64,000 nucleotides of DNA from Terebella lapidaria (lineage: Eukaryota; Annelida; Polychaeta; Terebellida; Terebellidae). A program made the position numbers and the translations under genes. Each line of letters starts with the position of its first letter. Positions within the stretch are counted from its first letter, which is position 1. The notes beneath the pieces were generated by a model, which was given only the letters and a program-made list of their open reading frames with translations, was not told the origin of the DNA and did not search any database. The stretch is taken from positions 682,001 to 746,000 of the forward strand of contig OX424564.1 of assembly GCA_949152475.1 (NCBI GenBank). Direction: 5' to 3'. This document shows positions 1 through 11,802 of the stretch, in pieces.

Positions 1-1643
1 CTCACCGCTCCGGTGCACACCGCGGTGAGGGATTTCACACCGGTGGTGAAGAAGTCAGGCCTGTATTCAATTTTGGATACATTCCACCTCGGGTGGCGAC
101 GTCCATGACTACGTCAGGGACGTCAAAGAACCGAATCTTCCACTTCGGTCCGTGGCGCTTTGCACAGCGCGTCATGGACGACAACTGGAAGCAGTCTGGC
201 ATCGTGTCCGCAGGTTCGAGCTACACAGCTCGCCTGACGGCGTCCATGGGCCAGACCCCGGCGGAGTACCAGACGGCAGAAGCCTCCCGGACAGCAGCAG
301 AGGCTGTGCGTCAACCGCCGGCAACTCCAGAAGTGGACGATCGGGACCGGGTCACCATGATCGTGTCGGAGAAGCCACAGATCGCGGCACGGACACGCGT
401 GGCATCCCCAAGCGTCGCACCCCGTCAAAGACTCAGGAGAGAGGCTCGTCCACCGGAACTGATCTGGTCCGGACGACGCCCCTGCAGTTTCCGGGCGCTT
501 TGACGCAGGAGGATTACCCGGGCTTGCTGGAAGTGACGGTCCCTGCGGTCCGTCAGAGGGACGTGTGGTGTCGGGCACCACTGCCTCCTCGAGTTCCACG
601 TCGGTGGTCCGGCCTAAGACCCCACGTGAGACTCCTTCCATGGCAAGCGGTTCCGGACGTGCGCCACCTCTCTCGAGGTCGACGTCCGTGTCCTCTGTGC
701 CAATTGAAGGGATGTCCGCGGGATGGCAAAGCATTGCCGCCTTGGACATGGACCCCCTCAATCCGGCGGAGGATGTGCTCCGACAGTTCGGATCTGCGGC
801 TGCCAGTGCCTACGCGACTTTCCGCGAGTCTGTAGGCCAGGCAGTCGGCCATCGTCGCGATGGTTTAGATCGGATGCCGTCGGACCCAGCGTTGGCTAGC
901 CTGCCGGTCTTCCGAGCCATTGGTGACTTGGGGTCCACAGGTGTAGCCGCGTTGGTCCGCGCGAGAGAAGAGTACCCCTGGGATCACCCCCAGCGTGGCA
1001 GGCTCACTCAGACCGCGGAATACCTCGTAGCGGAGATGGACCACTCTCTGGAACGGCTCAGCCGGTACCGTGCTGAGGCCTCTCGTGTTGCGTGCCACCT
1101 TGCACACGACCGAGGCCTCATGGAAGGTACCCGGCGGAGCCTTGAGAGTCCGAGAGGACCTCCGTCTCCCCCGAGGTAACCGCTAGGATGCAGCAACTGG
1201 AAGCTGAGAATCAGCAGCTACGGCGTCGTCTCGACGAAGCCGAGGCTGCTAGGACTCGCCTGATCCAGGGCGTTGATGACCAGTCTGCTGTCCAGCGGGC
1301 GGACGCCGCTTTGGAGCTGGCCATCTACCCAATCCTCGTCCGGATGTGGGGAGAACGTTCGGCCGGCGTCCAGCGCACCCGCGATACGGTAGAGATGTTC
1401 ACCGCCGTGGCCCACCTTGGCGCGACAGCTCTACCGGCCTCCTTCGCGTTGGCTCCGTCAGGACCTGGTTTGCAGGATTTCCCAGTGAAACCCCTGCAAC
1501 CGCCACCAGGCCTGTCTCGTCCGCCTGTGCAGCCGGATTACTCTATGCCGGCTCCGCTGCTTCCGCAGCGTGGGGACTCTTCTCCGCCGCCAAGCCCCAA
1601 GAAGGGCGGCACGGACGATGAGCCAATGCAGGAGAAAGGCTAG
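1..1643 (+). pseudogene. Broken copy of Ty3/Gypsy ORF3 (zinc-finger/coiled-coil ORF family)
   Basis: This stretch is collinear with 21560-23290, the third ORF of the complete LTR retrotransposon in this window. Shared peptides include GPWRFAQR, SAGSSYTARLTA, ALTQEDYPGLLEVTVPA, FRESVGQAVGHRRDG and the leucine-rich QQLRRRLDEAEAARTRL. It is cut by the window edge just after the second zinc finger. The frame is broken: similarity runs in one frame at 93-503, another at 565-1179 and the first again at 1188-1643. About 40 codons present in the intact copy, between the RRSLES peptide and the coiled coil, are missing around 1150-1190. The nucleotide divergence is much greater than between the two LTRs of the complete element, so this is an older or different subfamily. 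After 1643 the sequence no longer resembles that element. Confidence 0.85.
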
Positions 1644-2489
1644 GTGCTAGCCTCGTCGCTGCGGCAACGCAGCGGCGTGCAGGAGCCGCTTTTGTGGCTC
1701 CGCCCTGCCTCAGACCCGTCCTGCGGACCTGAGGCGCCGGCCGGCGGGGCGGCCGGCAACCTTTTCTAGAGGTACTATCACTTTTGATCACTTGGTGTGT
1801 CGTTTTACAAAATTTCCAAATTTAAAGGTTAACCTTGAAGATATTCCAAAGACTCGACACACCGTCCCTTTCGGCGGATGACCTTCCAAGGTCACCACAC
1901 CTTCCAAGGTGTTGGTGAGGATGCATATGTTATGTCGTAGTGTATGACGGCAGGACTCATTCCGGGCTGACTGTACCTGGTTGTAGTGTTCCGTAGAGTA
2001 GTGCCGGATGCCCTGTAGGGGGCACCCGCTGAACTTTACATATGTCAACCACAGTGGACACGTTTTTGGCCAGCAGGGACTTCTGTCATGTCGGCTTTGG
2101 CAGCTTCCTAGCTAAGTAGGTTCTCTGCTCATGTCGAGTGTCAGGACAATTTCACTGGCCACAGTGACCGTTGCTCCAGTGGTGGCTACTGTGGCCAGTT
2201 ATCCATTTTGAACACTGCTACCATCACTCCAAGGAACATTCAGCTGCTTTTTTTTCACGCTATGGGCTACGTTGGCTACCCTTAGGCGCCTTTTACACCT
2301 GCGGCAGGGTATTAATTTGGGTGTTCTCTCTGTGTTGGCCGGCAGCGCACCAATTCGGATGACCTTCATACCAACTCTAGTGCCACCACTGTTCACCTAT
2401 TCGCCCACAGCGGGCTATGGACCGACCTCGGTTAGACTGCTGGTCAGGAATACAGGACAGGACACATGGTCTGTCTGACTGCTTTGAGC
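1644..2489. other. Non-coding stretch after the ORF3 remnant
   Basis: The first 120 bases are GC-rich and rich in short inverted repeats, probably the 3' untranslated part of the retroelement remnant. From about 1780 the composition turns to ordinary host-like sequence. No exon with convincing splice sites or conserved peptide was found. Confidence 0.4.
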
Positions 2490-2900
2490 GCATTGAGCGG
2501 CCTGACGCAAGCTGTTCGATGGCAAGAACGTTGACCTGGATAACTACCTGAGTCAACTAGAGTTGATCGTGGCACACGAGGGATGGTCCGATGGTGACAC
2601 CGGATAAATTTTCGTGGGTAGCTTACTACCCTCTCATCACGCAGCGTGTACAGGATATGTTTGCGCTGACGTGTCCACAAGCAGGAGTTCCAAGCTCGGC
2701 TCCAACACAAATCGACCCGGGGACTCATATATTTGGGGTCAGGGGAGAACGTGGCTGTATCTAGCCTTGTGTAGACCACTGAGGTGTTTGAACAGGCTTT
2801 GTTGGGCCGTTGGGCAACCCAGAGTTCTATCTCAGTGTGCAGACCATCGGCGAGGCTGGATGAGAACACGCCCATGTACTTTGTGGTGGGAGACTCCTCT
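2490..2900 (+). pseudogene. Decayed Ty3/Gypsy gag fragment
   Basis: A frame around 2510-2605 reads as a retroelement Gag-like segment, with FDGKNVDLDNYLSQLE followed by AHEGWSD. It lines up with the Gag of the complete element near 13880-13950 (FNGDNADLEDYL, then EGWS, then AGSL). A stop follows directly and the similar GSLL peptide is in a shifted frame, so it is not a working gene. Only short blocks match, so the family assignment is tentative. Confidence 0.5.
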
Positions 2901-3080
2901 GTGGCTCTTGGCTTCGGGCGCAACGGGCAACATTATGTGTAGTACTATCCATGTATGTAGTCAGTCGGGCTTTATTTCTATTCGAATGAGTGTTCCATAA
3001 TATTGGCAGAATTAAAAGTCTTGCCATAGGCCTAGATGTGGATTGATACATAATCTTGTCTATCATCAATATTCGAGCAG

Positions 3081-6000
3081 GATTCTGGACAAAACGGTCT
3101 ACAATCCAAGTAACAACACACAGCAACCCATCAGCCATGGTGATCAAAAACAGTGGTGTCAAAACATCCCATGTTTGGCATGTACTGGGAACCGCTGGGC
3201 TTGTAGTGTCATTCATCAGCGTCCTTGCAATCTACTTCATGAGGAAGCGTGTTCGAGGTATGTCTACAATCGAGCAAGTAAGCATGGTAGGGGGTAGAAC
3301 TGGCACATGTGACCCGCATCTAATAATACTACTGGACACTCAGTCCAAGCGACGCCGACCACACTGGTGCCCGGGACGAAGACAAACAAGTAATGATTAT
3401 GACCGATTTCCGGGCTGACACACCAACTTATTCTTGTGTATGCACTCTGATACATGAGAGGACCATTATTACATATGATAGCGCACCTAAATACCTCGAT
3501 ATCTTGCTCAAAATCCCATCCAAACATCGCTTATCCTTAATGGAAAAATGTGTGGCCGTTGACAGCCAAGGCTAAGATCAATGTTTGATCAATGTTATCA
3601 ATGTTCAGAGAGATATCGAGGTATTTAGTTGTGCTATTTTTATGTAACTTGGGATTTATCATGTATCAGAGTACATACAAAAAATACATGACAAAAAGTG
3701 CCAGCCCGGAAACCCGCCATAGTCATGATTTGTTTGTATTCGCCCCGAGCACCAGTGTGGGCCATCATGGATGCCCGTCGTTCGGGCTATTGAACACTCT
3801 GCCATGTAGACAGTGCCATTCAGTTTCAATCTCAACATCCTGTAAAATATAACAGGTTGGTAACCGATTCTGTCTGAACTATTTGTGACTAGGCTTTCGA
3901 GGAGACGGTCGAACGATCATTTGTCATCCGAGTCCTTATCCCAGTTTAACAAGAGAGGGAGAAATGGAGACCAGACCGGGTACGGTACGTGGGTGTCTAG
4001 CGTTATTAGTGGTTGAAGTTCCAATCATCTCAATTCAACTCAATCCTACTTCATCTGATCAAATCAGATTATCACTTCTACTTGAATTATAAATACTCCG
4101 ATAGGAAGAGATGCTATTGACACACAATACACACATCACTGGCCCGAGTACGAGCTCGGAGAACACTGATACCTCCAAAAAACGGAACAACAGACTCTAC
4201 ATTCACCAGCAAGCTTAGGGATATCCGGTACTAGTATATCATCTCAAATGTCAAACTCCTGATATTGTTCATAATGCATTTCCTTGTGTACATGTAGTGG
4301 GTACAATACATATCACTGGGAATCCTGCAGCCACATCATCACCTGGCACAGAGCCTGCCCCCGAAATACCAAAGTCCACAGTCACGGGTCAAACCATCCA
4401 CAAAAATCAAGGGGACAATCTGCAGAACATCAACTCCGATTCCTCGAGCCCTAAGATATCCCGTGTGAACATACATGAATATCACACACATGGAGGTGCA
4501 TGCTCAGTGCTGAGAGACCGATAGTGCTATCATTATATTGTATTGGTATACACGTCATGGTACTAGTATCGAGTACTATCTACTAGTATCACCTAAAACA
4601 CCTGATTTGGTTGTGATTATTTTTGCAGATGCTGAGAAAAAATTGCCAAGTGCTGTTCTCAGATCTGTCTCGGAGTCCAGTGTTTCGACAGTGAACAATG
4701 AGCCTGATTGGTCTGCCACTATCCCGCCACAAGCGACTGGGGTTTACCGCATATTACACCTTTCCAGATCATCGGCTGCATACAGTGGCCACTTGCACCA
4801 CTCTGACATGCGGAGAACAGCGGCCCGGTCACACCCACTGGAACAGGCTGAAGAGGTTCAGCAAGAACCTCAGGCAGGATATCGTTACTGTTCGGACAGG
4901 CAGAGAACAGAGGCCCGGTCACACCCGCGGGTACAAGTTGGAGAGGTTCAACAAGAACCTCAGGCAGGATATCGTTACTGTACCGACAGGCAGAGAACAG
5001 AGGCCCGGTCACACCAACTGGAACAAGCTGAAGAGGTTCAGCAAGAACCTCAGGCAGGATATCGTTACTGTTCGGACAGGCAGAGAACAGAGGCCCGGCC
5101 ACACCCACTCGAACAAGCTGAAGAGGTTCAACAAGAACTCCAGGCAGGATATCGTTACTGTTCGGACAGGCAGAGAACAGAGGCCCGGCCACACCCACTG
5201 GAACAAGCTGAAGAGGTTCAGCAAGAACCTCAGGCAGGATATCGTTACTGTTCGGACAGGCAGAGAACAGAGGCCCGGCCACACCCACTCGAACAAGCTG
5301 AAGAGGTTCAACAAGAACTCCAGGCAGGATATCGTTACTGTTCGGACAGGCAGAGAACAAAGGCCCGGTCACACCCGCGGGTACAAGTTGAAGAGGTTCA
5401 GCAAGAACCTCAGGCAGCATATCGTTACTGCTCCGACAGGCAGAGAACAGAGGCCCGGCCACACCCACTGGTACAAGTTGAAGAGGTTCAGAAAGAACCT
5501 CAGGAAGGATATCGTTACTGTTCAGACAGGCAGAGAACAGAGGCCCGGTCACACCCACGGGTACAAGTTGGAGAGGTTCAGCAAGAACCTCAGGCAGGAT
5601 ATCGTTACTGTTCAGACAGGCAGAGAACAGAGGCCCGGTCACACCCACGGGTACAAGTTGGAGAGGTTCAGCAAGAACCTCAGGCAGGATATCGTTACTG
5701 TTCCGACAGGCAGAGAACAGAGGCCCGGTCACACCCACTGGTACAAGCTGAAGAGGTTCAGCAAGAACCTCATGCAGCATATCGTTACTGTTCGGACAGG
5801 CAGAGAACAGAGATCCGGTCACACCAACTGGAACAAGCTGAAGAGGTTCAGCAAGAACCTCAGGGAGGATATCGTTACTGTTCGGACAGGCAGAGAGTAG
5901 AGGCCCGGTCACACCCACGGGTACAAGTTGAAGAGGTTCAACAAGAACCTCAGGCAGGATATCGTTACTGTTCGGACAGGCAGAGAGTAGAGGCCCGGTC

Positions 6001-7311
6001 ACACCCACGGGTAAAAGTTGAAGAGGTTCAGCAAGAACCTCAGGAAGGATATCGTTACTGTTCGGACAGGCAGAGAACAGAGGCCCGGTCACACCCACTG
6101 GTACAAGTTGAAGAGGTTCAACAAGAACCTCAGGCAGGATATCGTTACTGTTCGGACAGGCAGAGAACAGAGGCCCGGTCACACCCACGGGTACAAGTTG
6201 AAGAGGTTCAACAAGAACCTCAGGCAGGATATCGTTACTGTTCAGACAGGCAGAGAACAGAGGCCCGGTCACACCCACGGGTACAAGTTGAAGAGGTTCA
6301 ACAAGAACCTCAGGCAGGATATCGTTACTGTTCAGACAGGCAGAGAACAGAGGTCCGGTCACACCAAGTGGAACAAGCTGAAGAGGTTCAGCAAGAACCT
6401 CAGGCAAGATATCGTTACTGTTCCGACAGGCAGAGAACAGAGATCCGGTCACACCCACGGGTACAAGTTGAAGAGGTTCAACAAGAACCTCAGGCAGGAT
6501 ATCGTTACTGTTCCGACAGGCAGAGAACAGAGGCCCGGTCACACCCACTGGTACAAGCTAAAGAGGTTCAACAAGAACCTCAGGCAGGATATCATTACTG
6601 TTCGGACAGGCAGAGAGTAGAGGCCCGGTCACACCAACTGGAACAAGCTAAAGAGGTTCAACAAGAACCTCAGGCAGGATATCGTTACTGTTCGGACAGG
6701 CAGAGAGTAGAGGCCCGGTCACACCAACTGGAACAAGCTAAAGAGGTTCAACAAGAACCTCAGGCAGGATATCGTTACTGTTCGGACAGGCAGAGAGTAG
6801 AGGCCCGGTCACACCAACTGGTACAAGTTGAAGAGATTCAGCAAGAACCTCAGGCAGCATATCGTTACTGTTCGGACAGGCAGAGAGTAGAGGCCCGGTC
6901 ACACCAACTGGAACAAGCTGAAGAGGTTCAGCAAGAACCTCAGGCAGGATATCGTTACTGTTCGGACAGGCAGAGAGTAGAGGCCCGGCCACACCCACTG
7001 GTACAAGTTGAAGAGATTCAGCAAGAACCTCAGGCAGGATATCATTACTACGCCGACAGGCAGAGAGCAGATTTTCGGTTTCGATCACCAGTACAGGTTG
7101 ACGAGATTCAGCAAGGACCTCAGCCAGGACAACTGAGTAGGATTCCTACAAATGCTTTCAAATTAACCTACATGTATAGCAAATCATGCATTCCAATTTG
7201 CTTGTATTCATGTGTCAATCTCAAATAGATGGTGGAAGTGGGTCTAGCTCCTCTGGTGGAAGTGAGGAATTGGACATTCGATCTGATGGACTATCATCTT
7301 CGAACGTGTAA
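3081..7311 (+). CDS. Single-pass membrane protein with about 26 cytoplasmic 30-residue repeats (partial, 3' exons)
   Basis: I do not recognise a family. Four exons fit: 3081-3257, 4298-4495, 4629-7136 and 7229-7311, ending with TAA at 7309. The first three junctions are all phase 1, and each predicted acceptor restores the open frame. The first exon encodes a short polar segment, then a transmembrane helix (WHVLGTAGLVVSFISVLAIYF) followed by basic RKRVRG, giving an outside-to-inside topology. The second exon is a Pro/Ser/Thr-rich linker. The third holds the 90-bp tandem array read as units containing GYRYCSDRQRTEARSH and QVEEVQQEPQ. The last exon is a Gly/Ser-rich tail ending SSNV. About 988 residues are covered; the extracellular exons are not found and may lie left of the window. 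The donor at 4496 (GTGCAT) is weak. Repeated Tyr, acidic and Gln residues suggest a scaffold or signalling tail, but that is a guess. Confidence 0.6.
3340..3775. repeat. Inverted repeat (foldback/MITE-like) inside the membrane-protein intron
   Basis: Sequence at about 3355-3510 is matched in inverted form by 3607-3765: for example the CACTGGTGC and TTTCCGGGCTG stretches recur as complements. The arms are diverged and separated by about 95 bases. It lies in the intron between the transmembrane exon and the linker exon. No target duplication was identified. Confidence 0.55.
4805..7130 (+). repeat. 90-bp coding minisatellite, about 26 copies
   Basis: The 90-base period is strict, with substitutions but no visible indels, so 30-residue units stay in register. 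Only forward frame 2 is open across the whole array. The frame-3 reading is stopped wherever a unit has GAGAGTAG instead of GAGAACAG (first at 5897), and the long reverse-strand frame breaks near 6550-6740. Variation is concentrated at a few codons (Leu/Arg, Glu/Val, Ala/Val, Thr/Val), and neighbouring units share variants, as expected from local duplication. Confidence 0.9.
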
Positions 7312-8205
7312 GTCTCATGTGCCTAGCCAATGTTCTAGATGTTATAACGAAGATCAATTCTTCGACCGCGATCGCATATATGTGTAAGACTTAAGCTACC
7401 TACCTGTACCTGTCTACAAAGAATATAAATCGTTCAAAACTAGACGTCAAGGCCCGAAGCTGCCTTGGGATATTTCGACAGAAACTCGTATGTATCTTCA
7501 CCATTAATGAGGTAAAACATGTTCGTTTACGACTACCTCATTTCACTCTACTAAGTTTGGTCAACATGGTCAATATGAAAAATGGCGACTCAGCGGAATT
7601 ATTTTAGGCCGAAGTTGAAGTTCACCAATACGTACACCTCTGAGAAATGTTTGCACATTCGTTTTACTCTACGATGCATTGATTCGGATATATGGCTGAA
7701 AATGAAAAAAGCTGACTCAGCTAAAAATAAATTTGAATAAATTGGTCCAGGGCCAAGTTCAACCAACATACCCCTAAGACATGTTTGTCTAGTGCCACTA
7801 GTCCCAAAATAACGTCCGTTTCGCTCTACGACGCATTATTTCCGAGATATGCAGTGGGCATCAAGGATGACTCATCAAAATGACTCATCACTCTGACTCT
7901 GAGCTCTGAGTCAAAGGTCATTAGAACGATTGACCCCATAATCAAAAGGTTTCCTTTTTGACACAAAATCGACTTACATGTATGTGTCAAGTTACAGAAG
8001 TGTAGCACAAGTAATTTTGCCAGTTATCATCCGAAAACCGTTTGACAGAATATTCATCCTCGCGGAATAATCGGCCCTCGGAACAGGGCGTTCATCTACG
8101 TGATATGAGTGATAAATGGTGAAAAGTTCTGAGAGGTACGTCCAGGCGTTCTTAACAAGTACTTTGCGAGTTATCGTACGGAAACCGAAAAGGGAAATAA
8201 ATTAG
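7312..8205. other. AT-rich non-coding sequence with one repeat terminus
   Basis: No conserved exon seen. Around 7440-7475 the sequence is the inverted counterpart of the right end of the 35000-36486 repeat (ACTAGACGTCAAGGCC), so a fragment of that family starts here. Confidence 0.4.
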
Positions 8206-9390
8206 CCCAAAGGCTATGATAGATTAACGGACAATTATAGTTTTGAACATTGCAGGTATGACCTTGAAATTCACCAGTCAAGGTCATCTTGGTCAAATTC
8301 ATGTTCACCGAAAGACATCATTATATGATTTTCTGTATGCTCACAATACAATACATTTAAACTGAACCATTTTGCCTGTAGGCGCTAATCCACATTTAAT
8401 GCCAGGTGTGACCTTGAGATTTACATTTCAAGGTCATCTGAAAGTCAAGATCAAGTTCCCGAAATGATGTGAAATATATGCTTTCTATAGGCTTAAAATA
8501 CCAACCTAAACTTTTCCGGCAAGAGTTGTAGCCTCACGACCAATTTACACATCACTTCAGGTGTGTTGATAAATCGGACCACACTCGGTACGATGACCTA
8601 TTGCCGTTGCGTTGTGTCCGACGTCGTCGTCTACATTTTATCTCCAAAGTTTACGTTCGATTCTTTCTGAAATTTTGAACAAAAATACTTAAAAACATTC
8701 TGAGAGGGAGAGAGGTTTTTGTTAAAGTTTTTTTTTTCTCGATTTCTTTTTCCAAATAGCGGCCATTTTCGACGAAAAACTGGCAATTTTGAACTCTGAC
8801 AGTCGTTTTCTCATATCTATTCATTAATTTTTTTGATGCACAAGACTCCCCATATGCACCCAGTGATGTGTATAAGTTTCGTTGTCCTTGAATCGCTTGA
8901 AGTGGGCCATTTTGACCCAAACTTGGCCCAAATGGGACTTTCCCTCGTTAAATTCTCCTATGCTTTATAATAGGACACATTATTTTGACATATAGGAAAT
9001 GATATATGCTGAATACTATTCTCGTGATCTCATTTTCATGGTCAGAGAACAAAATGGTCAATGTCTCGCTTATTATCAACTTTACAACCTAGGAATCAAT
9101 TGTGATCATATAGGAAAAGTTATATTTTAAATATTCTCATGACTTTGAACTGACTTTTGACCTTATTTTCAAAGTCAGAGCACAAAATGGCTAATATCTC
9201 GCTTATTATCGACTTTCCTTATTTCCAAGGTCAGAACAAAAATTGGCTAATATCTCATTTATTTTTGACTTCACAACTTAATAGGAATCAATTGTGAACA
9301 TATAGGAAATGATATATGCTGACTATTCTCATGATCTTCAATTTGACCTTTGACCTCATTTTCACGGTTACAGGACAAAATGGCTATTAT
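8206..9390. mobile_element. Fragments of Helitron2-like repeat family A
   Basis: The left end (AAATTAGCCCAAAGGCTA) is the inverted 3' hairpin end of family A. At 8586 a plus-oriented 5' end follows (GATGACCTATTGCCGTTGCG, then GTCCG-rich sequence and the motif GGCCATTTTCGACGAAAAA). From about 8940 to 9390 come several degenerate copies of the family's roughly 120-bp tandem unit (GGAATCAATTGTG, ATATAGGAAATGATATATG, AAAATGGCTAATATCTC). The copy is diverged compared with those at 34.5 and 59-64 kb. Confidence 0.55.
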
Positions 9391-9937
9391 TTATTATTAT
9401 CAATTTTGCGGGCGCTGCTGTCCGTTGGATGGAAAAGGGGCACATGTTATTCACGCAACCATGAACGTCAAATATCGTTTTAGTTCACCGAACTTGAGAC
9501 GCAGGCAGACAATGGCCGGGGCTTTTGGTTAGAAGGGTCTTTGTTGTTTTGGACTTTGGCCAGCACAAATGGCCAGCAGTATTTTTGCATTTATCGTTAA
9601 ACATGTCCACATTTGGTGTTCACTAACATGCTGAGTATTTTTGCATTTATGAAACATGTTGATCTATCAGTGTTTTTTTTATTTGCAACTGATACCTTAT
9701 GATAGACACGTTATGATAGTGAGTCGGAGGGAGTGCACTATGACGAGAGTGAGAATCAGAGCAATCGGAACAGTCAAACACAAAATGCAAAATGCTACAC
9801 AGGTTTACTGCCCTTATCAAGTGTTTCAAGTTCTAGCCAGACTATGAAAATGATAAGGCTCGGGCAGACAATGACTGTCAGGCGTCCAATGGACCAAGTC
9901 GGGCCTCCAAACGGCTTGGCCGAAAAAGCGTGTCGCG
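9391..9937. other. Non-coding, nothing recognised
   Basis: Short ORFs here overlap on both strands and have no recognisable peptide or splice context. Confidence 0.3.
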
Positions 9938-11080
9938 CCGGGGACACCCGAAAACGAGTTCCAAGTTCCGAGTTCCAAGTTCCAAGTTCCGAGTTCCAAG
10001 TTCCAAGTTCCGATTTCCAAGTTCCGTGTTTAAAGTTCTAAGAAAATGGTGTCGTCGGTGTTCAGTCATTACTGTAAAACTTCTAAGAAACGCCCGGGCG
10101 TCTATTGATTTCAGTTGCACTCTAGACCCGGCGTCTGTTGATTTAAGTCGTTGTCTGGACCCGGCGTTTATTGGATTTGGCGAGGCCTGTGTTACGATAT
10201 GACAAGATATTAAAAGCTGGAAATTCCCAACTGTGACGCGTTGACGTTGTCGATATTAGTATCTGTACGTTGCTATGTTACACCATGTACGTAGACCCGG
10301 CGTCTATTAGAACCCGGCGTCTATTAATTTCAGTATACCTGAACCCCTGGCGTCTATTAGAACCCGGCGTCTATTAGAAACCCGACGTCTATTAGAAGTT
10401 TTACGGTATTTCTACACATGCCACGCTTTTTCAGGAGTTCTTTGAGCATTGAGTCTAAAAGTTGCAGAGACGAGGGATCATGGCGTTAGTTTGAAGGCTC
10501 AGCACCACTATTTGTTACACGTTCGAATAAATGATAAATAACAACTTCTTCTATTAAATTTGTTCAGTCATCCACAGCATAGTTCGTTGGTGATGCCTGA
10601 ACAATTATTTAATGAAAGAAATTGACAAGATCCGAATTTATTCTGTCATAATGCAATAAGTATTATTTTCTTTCCCCTTTGTTTTCAATTTTCCCATCAA
10701 TTGTATTTAATTTTGTGAATGTAAAATATAGAAATGATATAAAAATACATTTGAACTAAACAGAATTGAACGAAAAACACACCCAAATCCGCAAACTATC
10801 CGAAATTTCAAATCATACCCGCGTGGCACTCTGAGGTCCTCGCATACCAGGCATCAGCTTAGAAGGTTAATTTGTGATATTGAAAGGTGGCACAAGAAAG
10901 TGATTTAATGAGTTGGAGAGACCCGGTGCATAAATATAAAAACGATAACTGCACTTTCTTGGGACTTTAAATGCGGAACTTGGAACTTGGAACTCGGAAC
11001 TTGGAACTTGGAACTCGGAACTTGAAACTCGGAACTTGGAACTTGAAACTCGTTTTCGGGTGTCCCGTCGCGCCGCGCGT
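9938..11080. mobile_element. Foldback-like element with terminal arrays of a 7-bp unit
   Basis: The left end reads GACACCCGAAAACGAG and continues into tandem GTTCCAA/GTTCCGA units to about 10035. The right end, 10975-11075, is the inverted form: GGAACTT/GGAACTC units, then CTCGTTTTCGGGTGTC. Terminal repeats built of short tandem units are a feature of foldback transposons. The interior contains a mariner-type MITE (10072-10406) with repeated CCCGGCGTCTATTAG. GC-rich GTCGCGCC sequence adjoins both termini. No transposase ORF. Confidence 0.55.
10072..10406. mobile_element. Mariner-type MITE (CTGTAAAA ends, TA target)
   Basis: Bounded by TA dinucleotides, with inverted ends CTGTAAAACTTCTAAGAA and CTATTAGAAGTTTTACGG. 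The interior has at least six copies of a CCCGGCGTCTATT motif. Same terminal design as the elements at 28941, 29874 and 40610. Confidence 0.6.
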
Positions 11081-11798
11081 CGCGCCAACTAGCAGATTTT
11101 AGGTTGCAAGTTCACCACATGGCAGACATTAAGTTTGGCAACTTTGGCTAGAGTCCACGCACGAAGTTCATAATAAAACGACTGTCTACACCGACAAAGA
11201 CGTGTATAAGAGTGCACATAGAACTTTGGCAAAATCATAAAATATACAGTGTGGAGAGAAGAACAGAAAATGATTCTTCTGTGACCTTAGCCTATCTGGC
11301 GATTAGCTTTGTCTAATGGGCGAAGTGCACTGGTGCAGGCGAAGACGAAGCGAAGGTACGAAATGAAACCCAAACTAAAACTAGTACATGTATACACAGA
11401 GTTCTGGTAAATTGCGGTTTGTATTTTTTGGCTGGTGATCGTCTTCGGAATCTCTTGGGGGTACAGACGAAAGCAAGACGAAGCGAAATGAGTGAAAACT
11501 ATAGTGGTAATTCAACCGACGAATACTGTATGGGAATACTGTAGGCCTACTGTGTTACAAAAGGATTGCATTATGGGCAAAGCGTTTAGTAATACTTCAA
11601 TAATTGTTCACGATAAAGACTAAGTAAGTCAAAATAGATGTTCGAATTTTATATTTCATATTGAAGAACACATTGAAATAAACAGATTCTTTTTTTACAA
11701 AATCGATTTATCTTCATTAGTTATCGAAATATGAAACTTTTTGTGGGCAATATAGGCCATATTTTCACTGTGATATTTTGCCTCATTAGCTATTATAA
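11081..11798. other. Non-coding flank of the LTR retrotransposon
   Basis: AT-rich sequence without a convincing exon. A GAAGACGAAGCGAA-type motif recurs at about 11340 and 11470. Confidence 0.3.
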
Positions 11799-11802
11799 TT
11801 AG

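Noticed and set aside
4719..6548. 609-codon minus-strand frame over the 90-bp array
   Set aside because: It fails in the last quarter of the array and has no splice-linked neighbours. Forward frame 2 is open throughout and agrees with intron phase.
4698..6620. Forward frame 3 reading of the same array (400 and 200 codons)
   Set aside because: Stopped by every unit with GAGAGTAG; a by-product of a period divisible by 3.
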